In this document: positions 11,534-22,318 of the stretch, in pieces
How positions within the stretch are numbered: position 1 is the first letter of the stretch
Layout: the number at the start of each line of letters is the position of its first letter
Assembly (NCBI RefSeq): GCF_047948215.1
Contig: NC_134465.1
Location: 54,385,341 to 54,449,340, forward strand
DNA length: 64,000 bases
Direction: 5' to 3'
Origin: Lycorma delicatula
Taxonomy: Eukaryota > Arthropoda > Insecta > Hemiptera > Fulgoridae
Made by a program: the position numbers and the translations under genes
Notes under the pieces: model-generated
The model's database searches: none
Told to the model about the DNA's origin: nothing
Seen by the model: only the letters and a program-made list of their open reading frames with translations

Positions 11534-11960
11534 TACAGAGGTGTCCAACGAAGAAACCTTCAGGACATGTTCTACTAGTGGAAATAACGAAAGAAGTTCA
11601 TATAAACATATATTTGCAAACGCTTTGTTTTTGAGTTTCGTCTAGCGAACGATTTGGCCCGGATTACAGCTCATCTAATAAAAAGAAGCCCTACTGTAAT
11701 TTTTGGGACCTACACGGAGGAGTAAAGTTGATGGTTTATTACGTAATTTGAGCTGAAAATCGGATAAAACAGGATTTTTAAGATATCCCGACGTAAAACA
11801 CAAAATTCGTGACGAAAAACAGGAACAATTTGTAAAGAATTTAATTATGTACAAAATAAATGTAAACGTAGCCAATAAAAAGTAAATAAAAGCTTTTAAA
11901 AATCGCGTTTTTATTGAAGAAAAACAGACAGAAACTGTCCAAATTCGTGGGAGACTTGTA
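11534..11960 (+). mobile_element. Diverged copy of the snapback repeat family
   Basis: The layout follows the copy at 3005: an ACAGAG end, then AACGCTTTG, TAGCGAACG, GGCCCGGATTACAG (compare CGCCCGAGTTTCAG), a GGGACCTA phrase and GTAAAGAATTTAATTA. The match is patchy and no coding sequence remains. Confidence 0.45.
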
Positions 11961-12985
11961 TACATAGATTAACATAATCAGTGGATTAGATTTAAATAGA
12001 CAAAATAAGTTAAAATTCTTTAAAAGATTAGCGCATTAATTAATTTTTTCTGCTAAACACATAAAATGATTAATATGATATAAAGCGAATTTTCATAATT
12101 ACTTTGGTTGTATATATATATATCAAACAAACATATAGATTGTTAAACGTTATAACCGATTAATAAAATAATGAATGAATAAACGACCGCTTGTAATATA
12201 CATACGTATATACATATATATAATACTAATAATCTGTGGTGAGATTTATTAAAATGACTTAACAAGGACAAACTTGAAGATCCGCATTCTTTTTAAACAA
12301 GTTGCTAAGCACAAGAAACAAATTTATAAAATGTTTCAAGAGCGCGATACAATTAAACAGGGGATTTGAAGAGAGAATAAAAGAAAAAACACATCTGGGC
12401 AATAAGAAATCAAAATTTACTATCACATAATATATGTATGTAATAAAAGATGAAAAATGTTTTAAAAAAAACCACTAAACCATCGAAACAACAATTAATT
12501 ATAAATGTTAACTAAATCGGTAGGTAAACCGGATGTATATACACGCCTTAATAAACTAAACTATAGCCTTCCTAACAGAACACTGACCAATAGTTTCATA
12601 ATCGTACTAGTAATAGCAATAATATTAATGACAACTTGATATTACGACCTTTTTAATGACGTGGTACCTAAAACATTACATTCTATCTAGTTTTAACGAC
12701 ATAGCAATCAAATAGGATTACTGAATAAATATATATAACAAAGTATAATAGAAACTGTATAGCTTTCAAGAAATAAAAAAATAATAAAGCAGAATATTTT
12801 CCAAACGATAAACTTTTTTATTTTTAACGCTTAGCGCTTTCAATACAACAAATCAACGTCAGAGAATTTTGCTTTTTTATTATATTTAAAAGTTTAATAT
12901 GTTTTTTTAAAAAACAAGATACAATAAACTTTTAAACTTTACATATTTACTCATGTCTTATCCGTAGTTGATTAAAAAAGCTTTT
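11961..12985. other. AT-rich non-coding stretch
   Basis: Only AT-rich sequence with short (TA)n runs near 12112 and 12210 is seen. No gene or element end is recognised. Confidence 0.5.
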
Positions 12986-12989
12986 ATTA

Positions 12990-13350
12990 CTTTCTTGTAC
13001 GAAGTAAAGGAAGTATTGTGATCGCGAAAAATTTCGGTTTTCAGATTTTAACGGAAATATTCATTTTGACTAGTTTCGGCGTGACGACTGTACATACATA
13101 CTCGCATAACTCAAAAAGGATTAGCCGTAGGATATTGAAATTTTGAATTTAGGACTGTTGTAACATCTAATTTTGCACCTCCCCTTTTGATTGCAATCGA
13201 TTGGACATAAAGTGTCCAAAATATCCAAAATTTGGATTTTGGACTTTTTTTTTTAACTGCAATAATAAGCCACCTCATTGAGAGCTTTTCAACGACCTAT
13301 CATAAGTGGTACTTATTTTCACTGGTTCCAGAGTTCCAGAGCCAACATTT
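12990..13350 (+). repeat. Interspersed repeat R-AAGTATTG, copy 1
   Basis: The sequence from TACTTTCTTGTACGAAGTAA through AAGTATTGTGATCGCG, GGATTAGCCGTAGGATATTG and GTGGTACTTATTTTCA is repeated in inverted orientation at 36126-36452 with high similarity. No coding potential is visible. It is probably a non-autonomous mobile element that is present elsewhere in the genome. Confidence 0.75.
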
Positions 13351-13429
13351 TTAACATTTTTTTGTAACATTTTTTAAATAACATTTTTTTGTTTTTTATT
13401 ACTTAACGTGCGCGTTATATACAAGAAAA

Positions 13430-14088
13430 ATTTCGAAGAAGAAAAAATCTAAGAACATGTTCAACAAGTGAAAATAAAGATTTATGCAAAACACTAACAT
13501 TTTTTTTTTTGCAAAAAATTTCGCCTGATAACTGATCAATAAGTAAAATAAAGCCCCCATTGGAACTCAAATTAAGAGGCAAATTTAATAGTATCATATG
13601 GTTACTGACCTGAAAAATTTAATAAAACAAAGCTCGAAATCTCCAGTAACATATTTTAGAAAATCATTATTTACATCAATCTTCTTCTAATTAAATTCTC
13701 TGCAATTTATGTTAAAAAAATGTATGGTTTACTGCCAATTTAACAACCTTATTGTACGTCAAACGTAAAAAAAAGTGTTTTTTGACCCTATTTTTGGCGT
13801 TTTACACTGGATATCTTAGAAATTAAGAGAGATACAGTTCTGGGACCTATTTTCTTCGATTTCCCAGCTCAACAACCATAAGAAACAATTGAATTTGGCC
13901 CTTACTTAATTGACCAGAATTTCAGAAAGTCTTAATTTACCCGGAGGAACTGAAACTCAGGCAAAATCTTTCACCCTGTATAACTCGCTAACGAAGCGTT
14001 TTCGAACCTATGTTTATATGAACTTTTTTCTTATTTTTAGCCTCCAGAATGAGTTGTCAAAGTATTACCTTATCCTCCTGAATCATCC

Positions 14089-14090
<2 letters not shown>
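13430..14090 (-). mobile_element. Snapback copy of the GTGATTCAGGAGG repeat family, reverse orientation
   Basis: The minus strand from 14090 reads GGATGATTCAGGAGG and continues collinearly with 3005-3450: the same CGCTTCGTTAGCGAG, GGAGGAACTGAAACTC-type and GGTCCCAGAACTG words. The plus-strand segment 13430-13620 resembles the 11534-11960 copy, so the two halves face each other. The terminus abuts a (TG)(TA)(CA) compound microsatellite. Confidence 0.6.

Positions 14091-14156
<66 letters not shown>
14089..14156. repeat. Palindromic compound microsatellite (TG)n(TA)n(CA)n
   Basis: A TG run, a long TA run and a CA run follow one another, making the whole tract self-complementary. It abuts the end of the snapback repeat copy. 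Confidence 0.95.
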
Positions 14157-15039
14157 ATTGTTAGTAAAATATCACAATAGTAGTAAAATATCTACTCAAA
14201 ACTTACATGAAATAAATTTCTGGGGAAAGTTTTATTCGATTTTCATCACAACTTGATTTATTTGAGTAAATGAGAAAAAGCTTGTACACAATAACATCTT
14301 ATAGTGTTTTTTAGTTAACACAAATTTTAAAAAAACTTCTAGAAAATGTCGGTTAAATTAATCGATATAAAAAAAAAACAATCCATTTCTAAAAATTTGA
14401 GTTTTACAGTAAAAAAAAAAGAATTTGTAATGAAAAAAACTATTTTTATATTTCGTTTGGTGTTAATAAACGAATATCTTTAATGTGGGCGTTTACATGT
14501 ATCAATGCTTGGAAAAACACTTAACATGACTACATCGAATCCATTCAGACAAGACGTAATATCTGGCGCCTTATGTTAGAAATACTGGTAGGAAAGTAAT
14601 TCCTTAAATAAATAATGTATTATCTACGGTCATACTAACGCAGAAGGTAAATTCCCTAATCACATAGTTTAGGAAATTCCTCCTTCCATCGCATCAACTA
14701 AGATTGAATAGTACCGGTTATTTATTAACTCCGGTATTAATTTCTTAAAATTTAGTTAAGAATTCAATAAAAATACACAACGCAATTAAAAAAATGTAAA
14801 TTATTTTAATTTTAAAAGGAAAATCATCGGTAAACCACCACAAAAATAATAAAAATAAAAATATAAAGAACAAGCAACATAAAACCAAATCAACTGTTTC
14901 AAGAAATTTATCAAGCATGAATTTCTTCACGTATAAATTAAAGGAAAAACCCGAACAAAACCGCAATTTTGTGGTTTGATCATCCATAATTTTATCGATT
15001 CAATTTACATACTACACATTAAAAAAAAAAAAATATTAA

Positions 15040-15231
15040 AGTTCGACTGAGAATCCAAATACCAGATTAATAAGAAATTTTGTTAATTCCCAAACTAATT
15101 TCAAACCGGATGCAAAAAGAACAGATCATTGCGCTGAATACCAGGGCCAAGACTGGACAAATTGCGAAAAAATTACTGAGAATGATGATGACGAAGGCGA
15201 AGATTCAGCGAGCGAAGATGATGGAAAATAA
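15040..15231 (+). CDS. Possible terminal exon encoding an acidic C-terminus
   Basis: A 63-codon open stretch without an initiating Met ends at TAA 15229-15231. Its C-terminal part reads HCAEYQGQDWTNCEK, then an acidic run with ENDDDEGEDSASEDDGK. An AATAAA polyadenylation-type signal lies about 75 bases downstream at 15306-15311. Upstream AG dinucleotides could act as a splice acceptor, but the polypyrimidine context is poor. A basic, Met-rich frame (15080-15289) overlaps it and looks like a shadow. I do not recognise the protein. Confidence 0.3.
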   Translation, partial: SSTENPNTRLIRNFVNSQTNFKPDAKRTDHCAEYQGQDWTNCEKITENDDDEGEDSASEDDGK

Positions 15232-15676
15232 AAAGAAGGGACAAAAGAAACAGGAAAAAACCAGCGCCTTATTACGTTTAATTTTGTAAAAATGTATTAA
15301 GATAAAATAAAATTTTCAACCAGTCGTAACGATATTCTCATTTCATATTACTAACCTGTGTCGACACATTCTTTAAAATCATCCTTTTTTTTATTACACA
15401 AAAATTACATTATTAATAACATCGGATTACATCGTATAAAACAAAGAATAAGTGCAATACATGCTGCAATTCGATCGTAATATTCATTAATGGATATTTC
15501 GTTGCTTTATAAAATATAATCCATATCAAAAATTTTTATTAATCGGTCTAAATGTTAATAGTATAAAAAGCTACACAACCGCACAGATTGCAGCCGATAT
15601 ATAACGCGATAATTACAAATATTACGAGTGCATACCGCAAAAGTGACTTATTCATGAAGAAAATGTTGTAATTTAC

Positions 15677-15870
15677 TTTTTTTTATGCTTTTTCCTGTTT
15701 ATCTCCACGCGCTACCTCGCTTAAAAAAAATTTTTCAATAATCAGAATCAAAGATATCAATCACTATGACGATTTGAACCCCCGTGGTCACTTATATGCG
15801 AGCCGTCACTAATTTATTCGAGAACCGCGAAGTTTACGACTCCGCGCTACGCGGCTAGTGCAAACTCGAT
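15677..15870 (-). mobile_element. Candidate third tRNA-derived SINE (SINE3)
   Basis: On the minus strand, ACTAGCCGCGTAGCGCGG (weak box A) is followed by GGGGGTTCAAATCGTC (box B). The sequence then ends GGAGATAAACAGGAAAAAG, nearly the SINE1 terminus GGAGGCTAAACAGGAAAAAG, plus an A-rich run. Only one copy was found here, so the assignment rests on the box B and the shared tail. Confidence 0.45.
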
Positions 15871-16218
15871 CTCGCGGTTCGTTAGCCGATATGTCATTGC
15901 TGCTTCTTGGACAATTTCGCACTAAAAAAAACAACGTTTGAACATTCCTTCAAATTTCAGTCGTTAACGATAATCGGCTTTGGAGATATGAATTTTACAA
16001 TAAAAAAAATACGTTCTTTTGCAAATATCTCCGGAACTATTAAATCGATTAAAGTTTTTTGAAGTTTAAATTAAAGAGAAAAAAGAAGTCTTTCCTGTTT
16101 TACATACACGATGGAAGTATTATATTCTATATTTTTTCTTCCAAATCAGTGGTTATTTGGAGATATATAATAATTACATATAAGAGAAATTATATATATA
16201 CTAACCCAACTTAACCTG

Positions 16219-16229
16219 CGTTCGCTAAC
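16219..16229 (+). repeat. Left target-site duplication of the SINE2-SINE1 dimer
   Basis: CGTTCGCTAAC precedes the SINE1 3' end. CGCTCGCTAAC (16687-16697) follows the SINE2 5' end, with one mismatch in 11. Confidence 0.6.
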
Positions 16230-16235
16230 TTTTTT

Positions 16236-16520
16236 TTTGTTTAGCCAACGGAACCACAGTCAGGATTACTTCAGAGGACGAATGACGATGATGATATGTA
16301 TGAGTGGAAATGAAGTGAGTAGTCTTGTACAGTCTCAGGTCGACCGCACCTGAGATGTGTGGTTAATTGAAATCCAACCACCAAAGAACACCGGTATCCA
16401 CGATCTAGTATTCAAATCCGTATAAACGTAACTGCCTTTACTAGGATTTGAATGCTGGAATTTTCGACTTCGAAAATCAGCTGATTTACGAAGACGACGC
16501 GTTCACCTCTAGACCAACCC
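16236..16520 (-). mobile_element. SINE1, full length, member of a heterodimer
   Basis: Minus-strand order is box A-like GGTCTAGAGGTGAACGCG, the AAATCAGCTGATTT palindrome, box B TTCAAATCC, the core with GTGGATACCGGTGTTC and CACACATCTCAGG, then the tail TGTGGTTCCGTTGGCTAAAC and an A-rich end. Its 5' end directly follows the A-rich tail of a SINE2 copy. Confidence 0.9.
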
Positions 16521-16524
16521 CCCA

Positions 16525-16690
16525 TTTTTTTTTTTTACCTCCGGGTTCACCATTAGGCATGCTTCAGAGGATGAGATGAATTATTTGTAGCGAGTGTGAA
16601 GAAAATGCCATGCCTGACCGGGATTCGAACCCGGGACCTCCGGACGAAAGGCCGAGACGCTACCACTCGCGCCACGGAGGCCAGCACGCT
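16525..16690 (-). mobile_element. SINE2, full length
   Basis: The minus strand reads GGCCTCCGTGGCGCGAGTGG (box A), GGTCCCGGGTTCGAATCCCG (box B) and CAGGCATGGCATTTT. A short body then leads to CATCTCATCCTCTGAAGC and GGTGAACCCGGAGGT plus an A run. The head is strongly tRNA-like, but the acceptor ends do not pair, so it is not a functional tRNA gene. The 3' part resembles the SINE1 tail. Confidence 0.9.
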
Positions 16691-16805
16691 CGCTAACCTA
16701 CATTTATATTTATACACGTCGATTTTATTCAAACACGTATCTTCCAAATGTACCTGAGAGAGATCTAATAAATATTTATAATTACAAATAAATACAATCT
16801 TTTTC

Positions 16806-17091
16806 TTTCTTTTTCCTGTTTAGCCTCCGGTAACTAACGTTTAGATAATTCTTCAGAGGATGATATGTATGAGTGTAAATGAAGTGTAGTCTTGTACATT
16901 CTCAGTTCGACCGTTCCTGAGATGTGTGGTTAATTGAAACCCAACCACCAAAGAACACCGGTATCCACGATCTAGTATTCAAATCCGTGTAAAAATAACT
17001 GGCTTTACTAGGACTTGAACGCTGGAACTCTCGACTTCCAAATCAGCTGATTTGGGAAGACGCGTTCACCACTAGACCAACCCGGTGGGTT
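16806..17091 (-). mobile_element. SINE1, full length with 15-bp target-site duplication
   Basis: A complete SINE1 runs on the minus strand from AACCCACCGGGTTGGTC to GGTAGTTACCGGAGGCTAAA and GGAAAAAGAAAG. Flanking AAATAAATACAATCT (16786-16800) and AAATAAATATAATCT (17092-17106) form a target-site duplication with one mismatch. Confidence 0.95.
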
Positions 17092-17499
17092 AAATAAATA
17101 TAATCTAACCTAACTTAACCTACGCTAGTTAACCTTAACTAGCAAGCAAGTTTAGTTAGATTACATTTATAATTTTTCTGCAAATACCTCCAAATTACTA
17201 CTGATTTGGAAGAAAAAATGAAAAACGCGGCTGTCAGATTCCGAAAAAGTACCACAGGATATTGCATAAATTCTTAAACATAAAATTGTTTTCTTATAAA
17301 CGTGGTACATCTAATTTTTAATGTCAATATGTAGGTAATGTTATTAAAAAATAATTATTATTTTCTTAACGCTTTTAAACAGGTATTCGTATTCTTAAAA
17401 AAAATAAAATATAAACATTCAATAAAAAATAGGAAAATTAGCTAAAAAATATTGGTTTTGGTAACAACACTTTGCCTCTTCTTTCAATTTAGGCTAAGT

Positions 17500-18110
17500 T
17501 AACCCAGAAATCCCTGTACGCTCAAAAATTATGGACACTTCCGGTTTTTTTTGCAAAATGCTTTTATTTTGCAATAACAAATGAACTTACAGAATCCAGC
17601 CCGGTGGTACTTTTTGGACAACATTAGAGCTATCTTTTCCCTAAATTTTGAGTTTTGAGAAAAAAATAAAAAAGCTACAAATCTCAAAAACCAGGCCCTT
17701 TTTTCACGCTTTTTTGCGTATTTCACGTGAACTAATCGTGGAATTATTATCCAAAACGTCTCAATTTACAGGTTAAGCGATTACCTAAAACCTTTACCTC
17801 GGACATTTTTTTCTAAAATGATTTCCGGCCGAGCTATACGCGATTTTCGCCGCGTAAAAATGGACACTCGGACCATTTTTTTTCAATTTTCCCCCTTTCA
17901 AAACCTGATTCATGTTACGTTTTTGTTAAAAGAATAGTTTTCCTATTGTACATCATCATTCTAAGTTACAAAGCAGGTCTGTTTTTTTCGAAATCAATGT
18001 CTAATGCTACTGGTCTAATTAAAAGAAAAGCCTTTTTTAGATATTGTTTTTTTTACTTTACTTAATTTTCAAATAATGATCATGTATGGAGGAGTACTCT
18101 GATTGATTTT
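17500..18110. other. Unassigned repeat-like stretch
   Basis: Long runs read as non-coding, with phrases such as CGGCCGAGCTATACGCG and ATGGACACTCGGACC. This style is typical of interspersed repeats, but no second copy was found in the window. No gene is recognised. Confidence 0.3.
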
Positions 18111-18191
18111 CCCAGTGATCAATGGGAAAGTACTTTAAGGTAAAATATAGTAAAAAAAAATAAAAAACGAATATATATATATATATATATA

Positions 18192-19502
18192 CACGAGGTG
18201 CGACAATAAAGTAACGAGACTGATTTTTTTTCAAGATGTGGCAACCCTGCCAGCTTGCGTAGGCACACCATCTTTGACCTTGGTCTATAAGCTACTTCTA
18301 GTCCAAGCGGCACACTGATGAAACTGCTCAGTCGTGAGTTGTGCTCACACGTGTTTGTGTCTCTCGTCACAGAAATGAAACCGCTAAATATTGCGCAACG
18401 GTATGCCATTTCTTTTTGCGTTAAATTGGGTGAAAACGCGACGACAACTTACGGTAAGCTTCAGAAGGCTTTTGGAGAGGAGGTTATGTCAAGAGCTAAG
18501 TTTTTCGGTGGCATAGAATTTTTATTGAAGGCAGAACGAATGTTGAAGATGAAGACCGCAGTGGACGACCATCAACCTCACGGACAGATGTCAACTTGAC
18601 CAGGGTGCGTGAAATCGTACGATCTGATCGAAGATTATCCGTGAAAATGATCGCAGAAGAACTCAACATCAATCGAGAAACGGTTCGTCTAATATTAACT
18701 GAAGATCTTGATATGAGAAAGATTTGTGCAAAAATGGTCCTCAAAAATCTCACACAACGAACAGAAACTCGGAAAAATGTGGCAGCCGATCTGTTACGAG
18801 CAAACGGAAATCAATCCAGATTTGTTGAGCCGTGTTATCGCTGGTGATGAAGGTTGGTTTTTCAATACGATCCAGAGACAAAACGTCGAAGTTCGCAATG
18901 GTGCTCAAAGGGATCACACAGACCAAAAAAAGCTCGCAAGTCAAATTCAAAAGAGAAATGCATGCTTGTGTGCTTCTTCGATTCCAAGGGAATTGTTCAT
19001 AAAGAGTGGGTGGGGTGCCTCCTGGACAAACAGTTAACTAATATTTCTACAAAGAAATTTTAGAAAGACTTCGTAGACGAGTTCTTCGAGTCCGTGCCAA
19101 CATCGCTGATAATTTGATTCTGCATCACGATAATGCGTCATCCCATACTGCTCTGTCAGTACAGCAATTTTTAACCTCAAAACAAATTTCAGTACTACCA
19201 CAGCCACCTTATTCACCAGTTATCGCTCCGTGCTACTTTTTTCTATTTCCAAGAGTCAAAATGGCGGTCAAGGGACACCATTTTCAAACAACACAAGATG
19301 TCCAAAAAGCTGTGACGAGGGTCTTGGAGGATATTACAGAAGATGAGTTCCAGAAATGTTACCGTCAATGGCAGAAGCGCTGGAATAAGTGTGTGCAATC
19401 AGAGGGGAACTACTTTGAATGAGACAACAACACTAAACATGACAAAAACGGTAAGCAATATTTTTTTCACATCAATCTCATTACTTTATTGTCGCACCTC
19501 GT
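18192..19502 (+). mobile_element. Mariner-type DNA transposon, inactivated
   Basis: Inverted ends ACGAGGTGCGACAATAAAGT (from 18193) and its complement ending at 19502 match over about 35 bases with a few differences. The element sits between (TA)n tracts, as expected for insertion at TA. The ~1.3-kb length is normal for the superfamily. It contains a decayed transposase gene, described separately. Confidence 0.95.
18375..19422 (+). pseudogene. Mariner transposase (DD34D type), frameshifted and catalytically dead
   Basis: The enzyme would cut and paste the element at TA sites. The start ATG at 18375 opens an N-terminal helix-turn-helix region (AQRYAISFCVKLGENATTTY), continued by VREIVRSDRRLSVKMIAEEL and LNINRETVRLIL in another frame. 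Catalytic residues are visible as VIAGDEGWFF (Asp codon 18846-18848) and LHHDNASSH (Asp 19129-19131). The third Asp, expected in APCDFF, is Tyr (TAC at 19234-19236), 34 residues after the second. The gene changes frame several times (near 18600, 18730, 18860 and 19065-19115). The C-terminus is RWNKCVQSEGNYFE and stop. It is closest to mariner-like transposases of insects. Confidence 0.93.
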
Positions 19503-19509
19503 ATATATA

Positions 19510-20387
19510 TATCTTTTAATGTACTAAAAACGACCATTTAAAAATCTTCCTTATTTGCAAAATCTAATATTAGTATAACTCATTCTTTTCTTCTATAGAT
19601 AATAATAGTACACATATAAACTAACCTTACAGAACACGGATGTACATAAAATTTTTTATTAACTAACAAATACTCATTATTATTTTGTCAAGGTGATTTC
19701 ATAATTTTTAAGGTGAACTTTTACTTGATAGCGCGAATTCACAGAAAAAAATCTACGAAGAAACGAAACAGATGTCAAAACATTGATATGATAAGGTATA
19801 ATATGAATATTATTGTGCAAATAGCAGATCACGTGTTTGTACCAAAAGACTAGGAAAAGAATAACGAAAAAATGTATGATTCATGAACTACTTTATGATA
19901 TATATATATATGTATATAAATATATAAATAAATACAGCAGGTTCTAAATTTACATATGTATGTAAAACATTTCAACAAATGATCAACATTAAAAGACAAA
20001 TATTGACGTCATCAGATGTAGAAGAAAAAAACGCGATTGAAATCATTGCTAAATAATATGCGCAATATATCGTAAGACAATTACGCAAAAATATTATAGA
20101 TGCATTACTCAATCATTTTTTTTTTTAAACTATATCAAGAAATAAATGAATAAAAGTGCTGCTTAAATAAAAAGGTGACTTGTGAGTAGGGAAAAAACGA
20201 TGACGTATTTTGATCCGTTTATTAACATTCCTGTTAATTAAAATAGGGGGAAATTAATTAATACAATACAGTAGTTCAGGTATTTTTGCACTCGACTTAA
20301 ATGTTAAAATGAATAAGGTAATCAACCATTCATGGTAGGGAAAAAAACCAGACTACGGATGGACTGGGGAAGAATACTAATTATCAG

Positions 20388-20388
<1 letters not shown>
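19510..20388. other. AT-rich non-coding stretch
   Basis: There is no gene or clear repeat beyond a short (TA)n run near 19902. Confidence 0.5.
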
Positions 20389-20436
<48 letters not shown>

Positions 20437-20498
20437 ATGAGAGAGAGAGAGAGAGTGAGAGAGAAAGAAAGAGAGTAGTATATGCATGTGTGTGTGTA
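20389..20498. repeat. Compound microsatellite (TA)n-(GA)n-(TG)n
   Basis: A TA run to 20433 is followed by interrupted GA repeats and a short TG run. Confidence 0.9.
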
Positions 20499-20550
20499 AC
20501 TCATTCTTTTAATTTTTTACACATGCAAACACAATCGAGTTATGGAATAA

Positions 20551-20590
20551 CCGGCTAGAATATTATGTATATATATAATATTCTAGCCGG
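20551..20590. repeat. Perfect 16-bp-stem palindrome
   Basis: CCGGCTAGAATATTAT (20551-20566) and its exact complement (20575-20590) flank an 8-base spacer. A partial third TAGCCGGTCACGG follows at about 20608. Confidence 0.9.
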
Positions 20591-20599
20591 TCATATATA

Positions 20600-21060
20600 G
20601 TATTCATTAGCCGGTCACGGTCTACCCAGAGGGCTCTGTCCCCTGGTACCCCTTGTGTTCATTAAACTCATGCTGGTGAAAATAACAAATAAAACTTGTT
20701 CAATTTAAACAAAAATATCAGTGTATTTTCATTTCTTTAGAGCAACAATTTGGTCGGTACAGGACCGGAAAATTTGAGTGATCTCGAGAATACGAGTTAC
20801 AAATTAGTCGGCCTCCATCACAAAAATAATAGTTATAGCTGATTGCCCGTACGAAGGACGGGTAAAAATGTATTTTGCCCGGTTCTTAGCGTTACCCGCC
20901 AAAAACCACTGGGAGCAGACCGTACTTCCGTTTCTCTCTCTCTCTTTTTTCTTTCAAGTAACCCGAGGCAAGTGCAGCCAGTCGCGTAGCAAATACAGTA
21001 ATAGTAACTATGAGCCGCCGCGCCGTACACCGTTGCACTTCGTACACAATTGAAATTAAA
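20600..21060. other. GC-richer island, unassigned
   Basis: The block is richer in GC than its flanks and holds CCCGT-7-ACGGG at 20846-20862 and a CT-rich tract at 20930-20955. Short frames are open on both strands but unrecognised. It could be an exon or promoter fragment, or part of a transposable element. Confidence 0.25.
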
Positions 21061-21283
21061 AATAAAAAAAACCCGAAAATGGTTTTTAGATATTTATTTG
21101 AAGAGTATTTGCAAGTCCAAATGTACTGAATATGTCGTTAGTTTAGCCGGAAATAGGAAAAATATGTAATCATTGTTCAAAAGTTTTTACCTCTCTTCAT
21201 AGCTTTCAAGGTCGAATTTCGAGAGAAATTTAAAAATTGGTTTTTAGATATTCATGTAATGCAAGCGCGTGCACACACAAAGG

Positions 21284-21448
<165 letters not shown>

Positions 21449-22318
21449 GTTAATATTTTCATTTTAACTGAGAAAATAAAAAATTAGTACAACAATTCAA
21501 TGTTACTCCATTTTAACCCTTTAAACTCGGAATTTCAGAAATTTCTTTCTTAGTGTGCACTTACGTCGGAAGAATGTGTATATAAATTTTTATATGCTAG
21601 TTGAATAGAAGTTGATTATGAATCAGTCGCTGCATGTTCTTTTATAAATATACATATGAATATTTTATAAACAATAAAAATACTTGAGTCATATATGTTA
21701 ATAATAAATGTGTGACAAAATATAATAAAAATTTAATTATGATAAAAAGTATGACCAATGTGAATGTATTAATAAATAAAAACAAAAAGATTATTTAAAT
21801 AAATTATTTACGACATATGAAGACGTACAAAAAATCTAATATCAATATAATAAAAATTAAAAAAAATAAAGAAGCCATTATTCAATGGAATCTATACAGA
21901 ATAAAACTAAAAAGAAAGACGAAGATAATATGTACAGGTGAGTCAAGAGGAAAAGGAAAATAATTTGCGAACTGATTCTACAGCTTGAAATAAATAAGTA
22001 CTTACAAATACTATCCGAAACCGAAATGCGACTACCGAAAGGATTTCGCCCGGATTTCAGTTCGCCCGGTGAAATGAGATCATATTAAAATTTTTAAGGC
22101 GTTAAATAAAGGGTAAATATGATGTTTTTTGCCCTGAAAAATCGAATAAAACAGGTATCAAACGTAAAACAAAAAAATTCGGTGACAAAAAACAAGTTTT
22201 TGACTAATAAACGTGTAAATTTTATTAACAAAACTAAAGAGAGTTTAATTTCGAGAAAACTGAGGTAATAAAATCTATGAAAAAAAGCCAACTTTTATTT
22301 ATTAAAAAACAAAAGTTA

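Noticed and set aside
15080..15289. Basic Met-rich 69-codon frame
   Set aside because: It overlaps the acidic open stretch that ends just before an AATAAA. Its Lys-rich composition follows from A-rich sequence.
16617..16690. tRNA gene
   Set aside because: Box A and box B are present, but the acceptor ends do not pair and the sequence continues into a SINE body with an A tail.
16553..16747. Reverse 64-codon frame, and similar 37909-38190
   Set aside because: Both are translations of SINE2 copies (the RRSRVRIP-type peptide is box B sequence).
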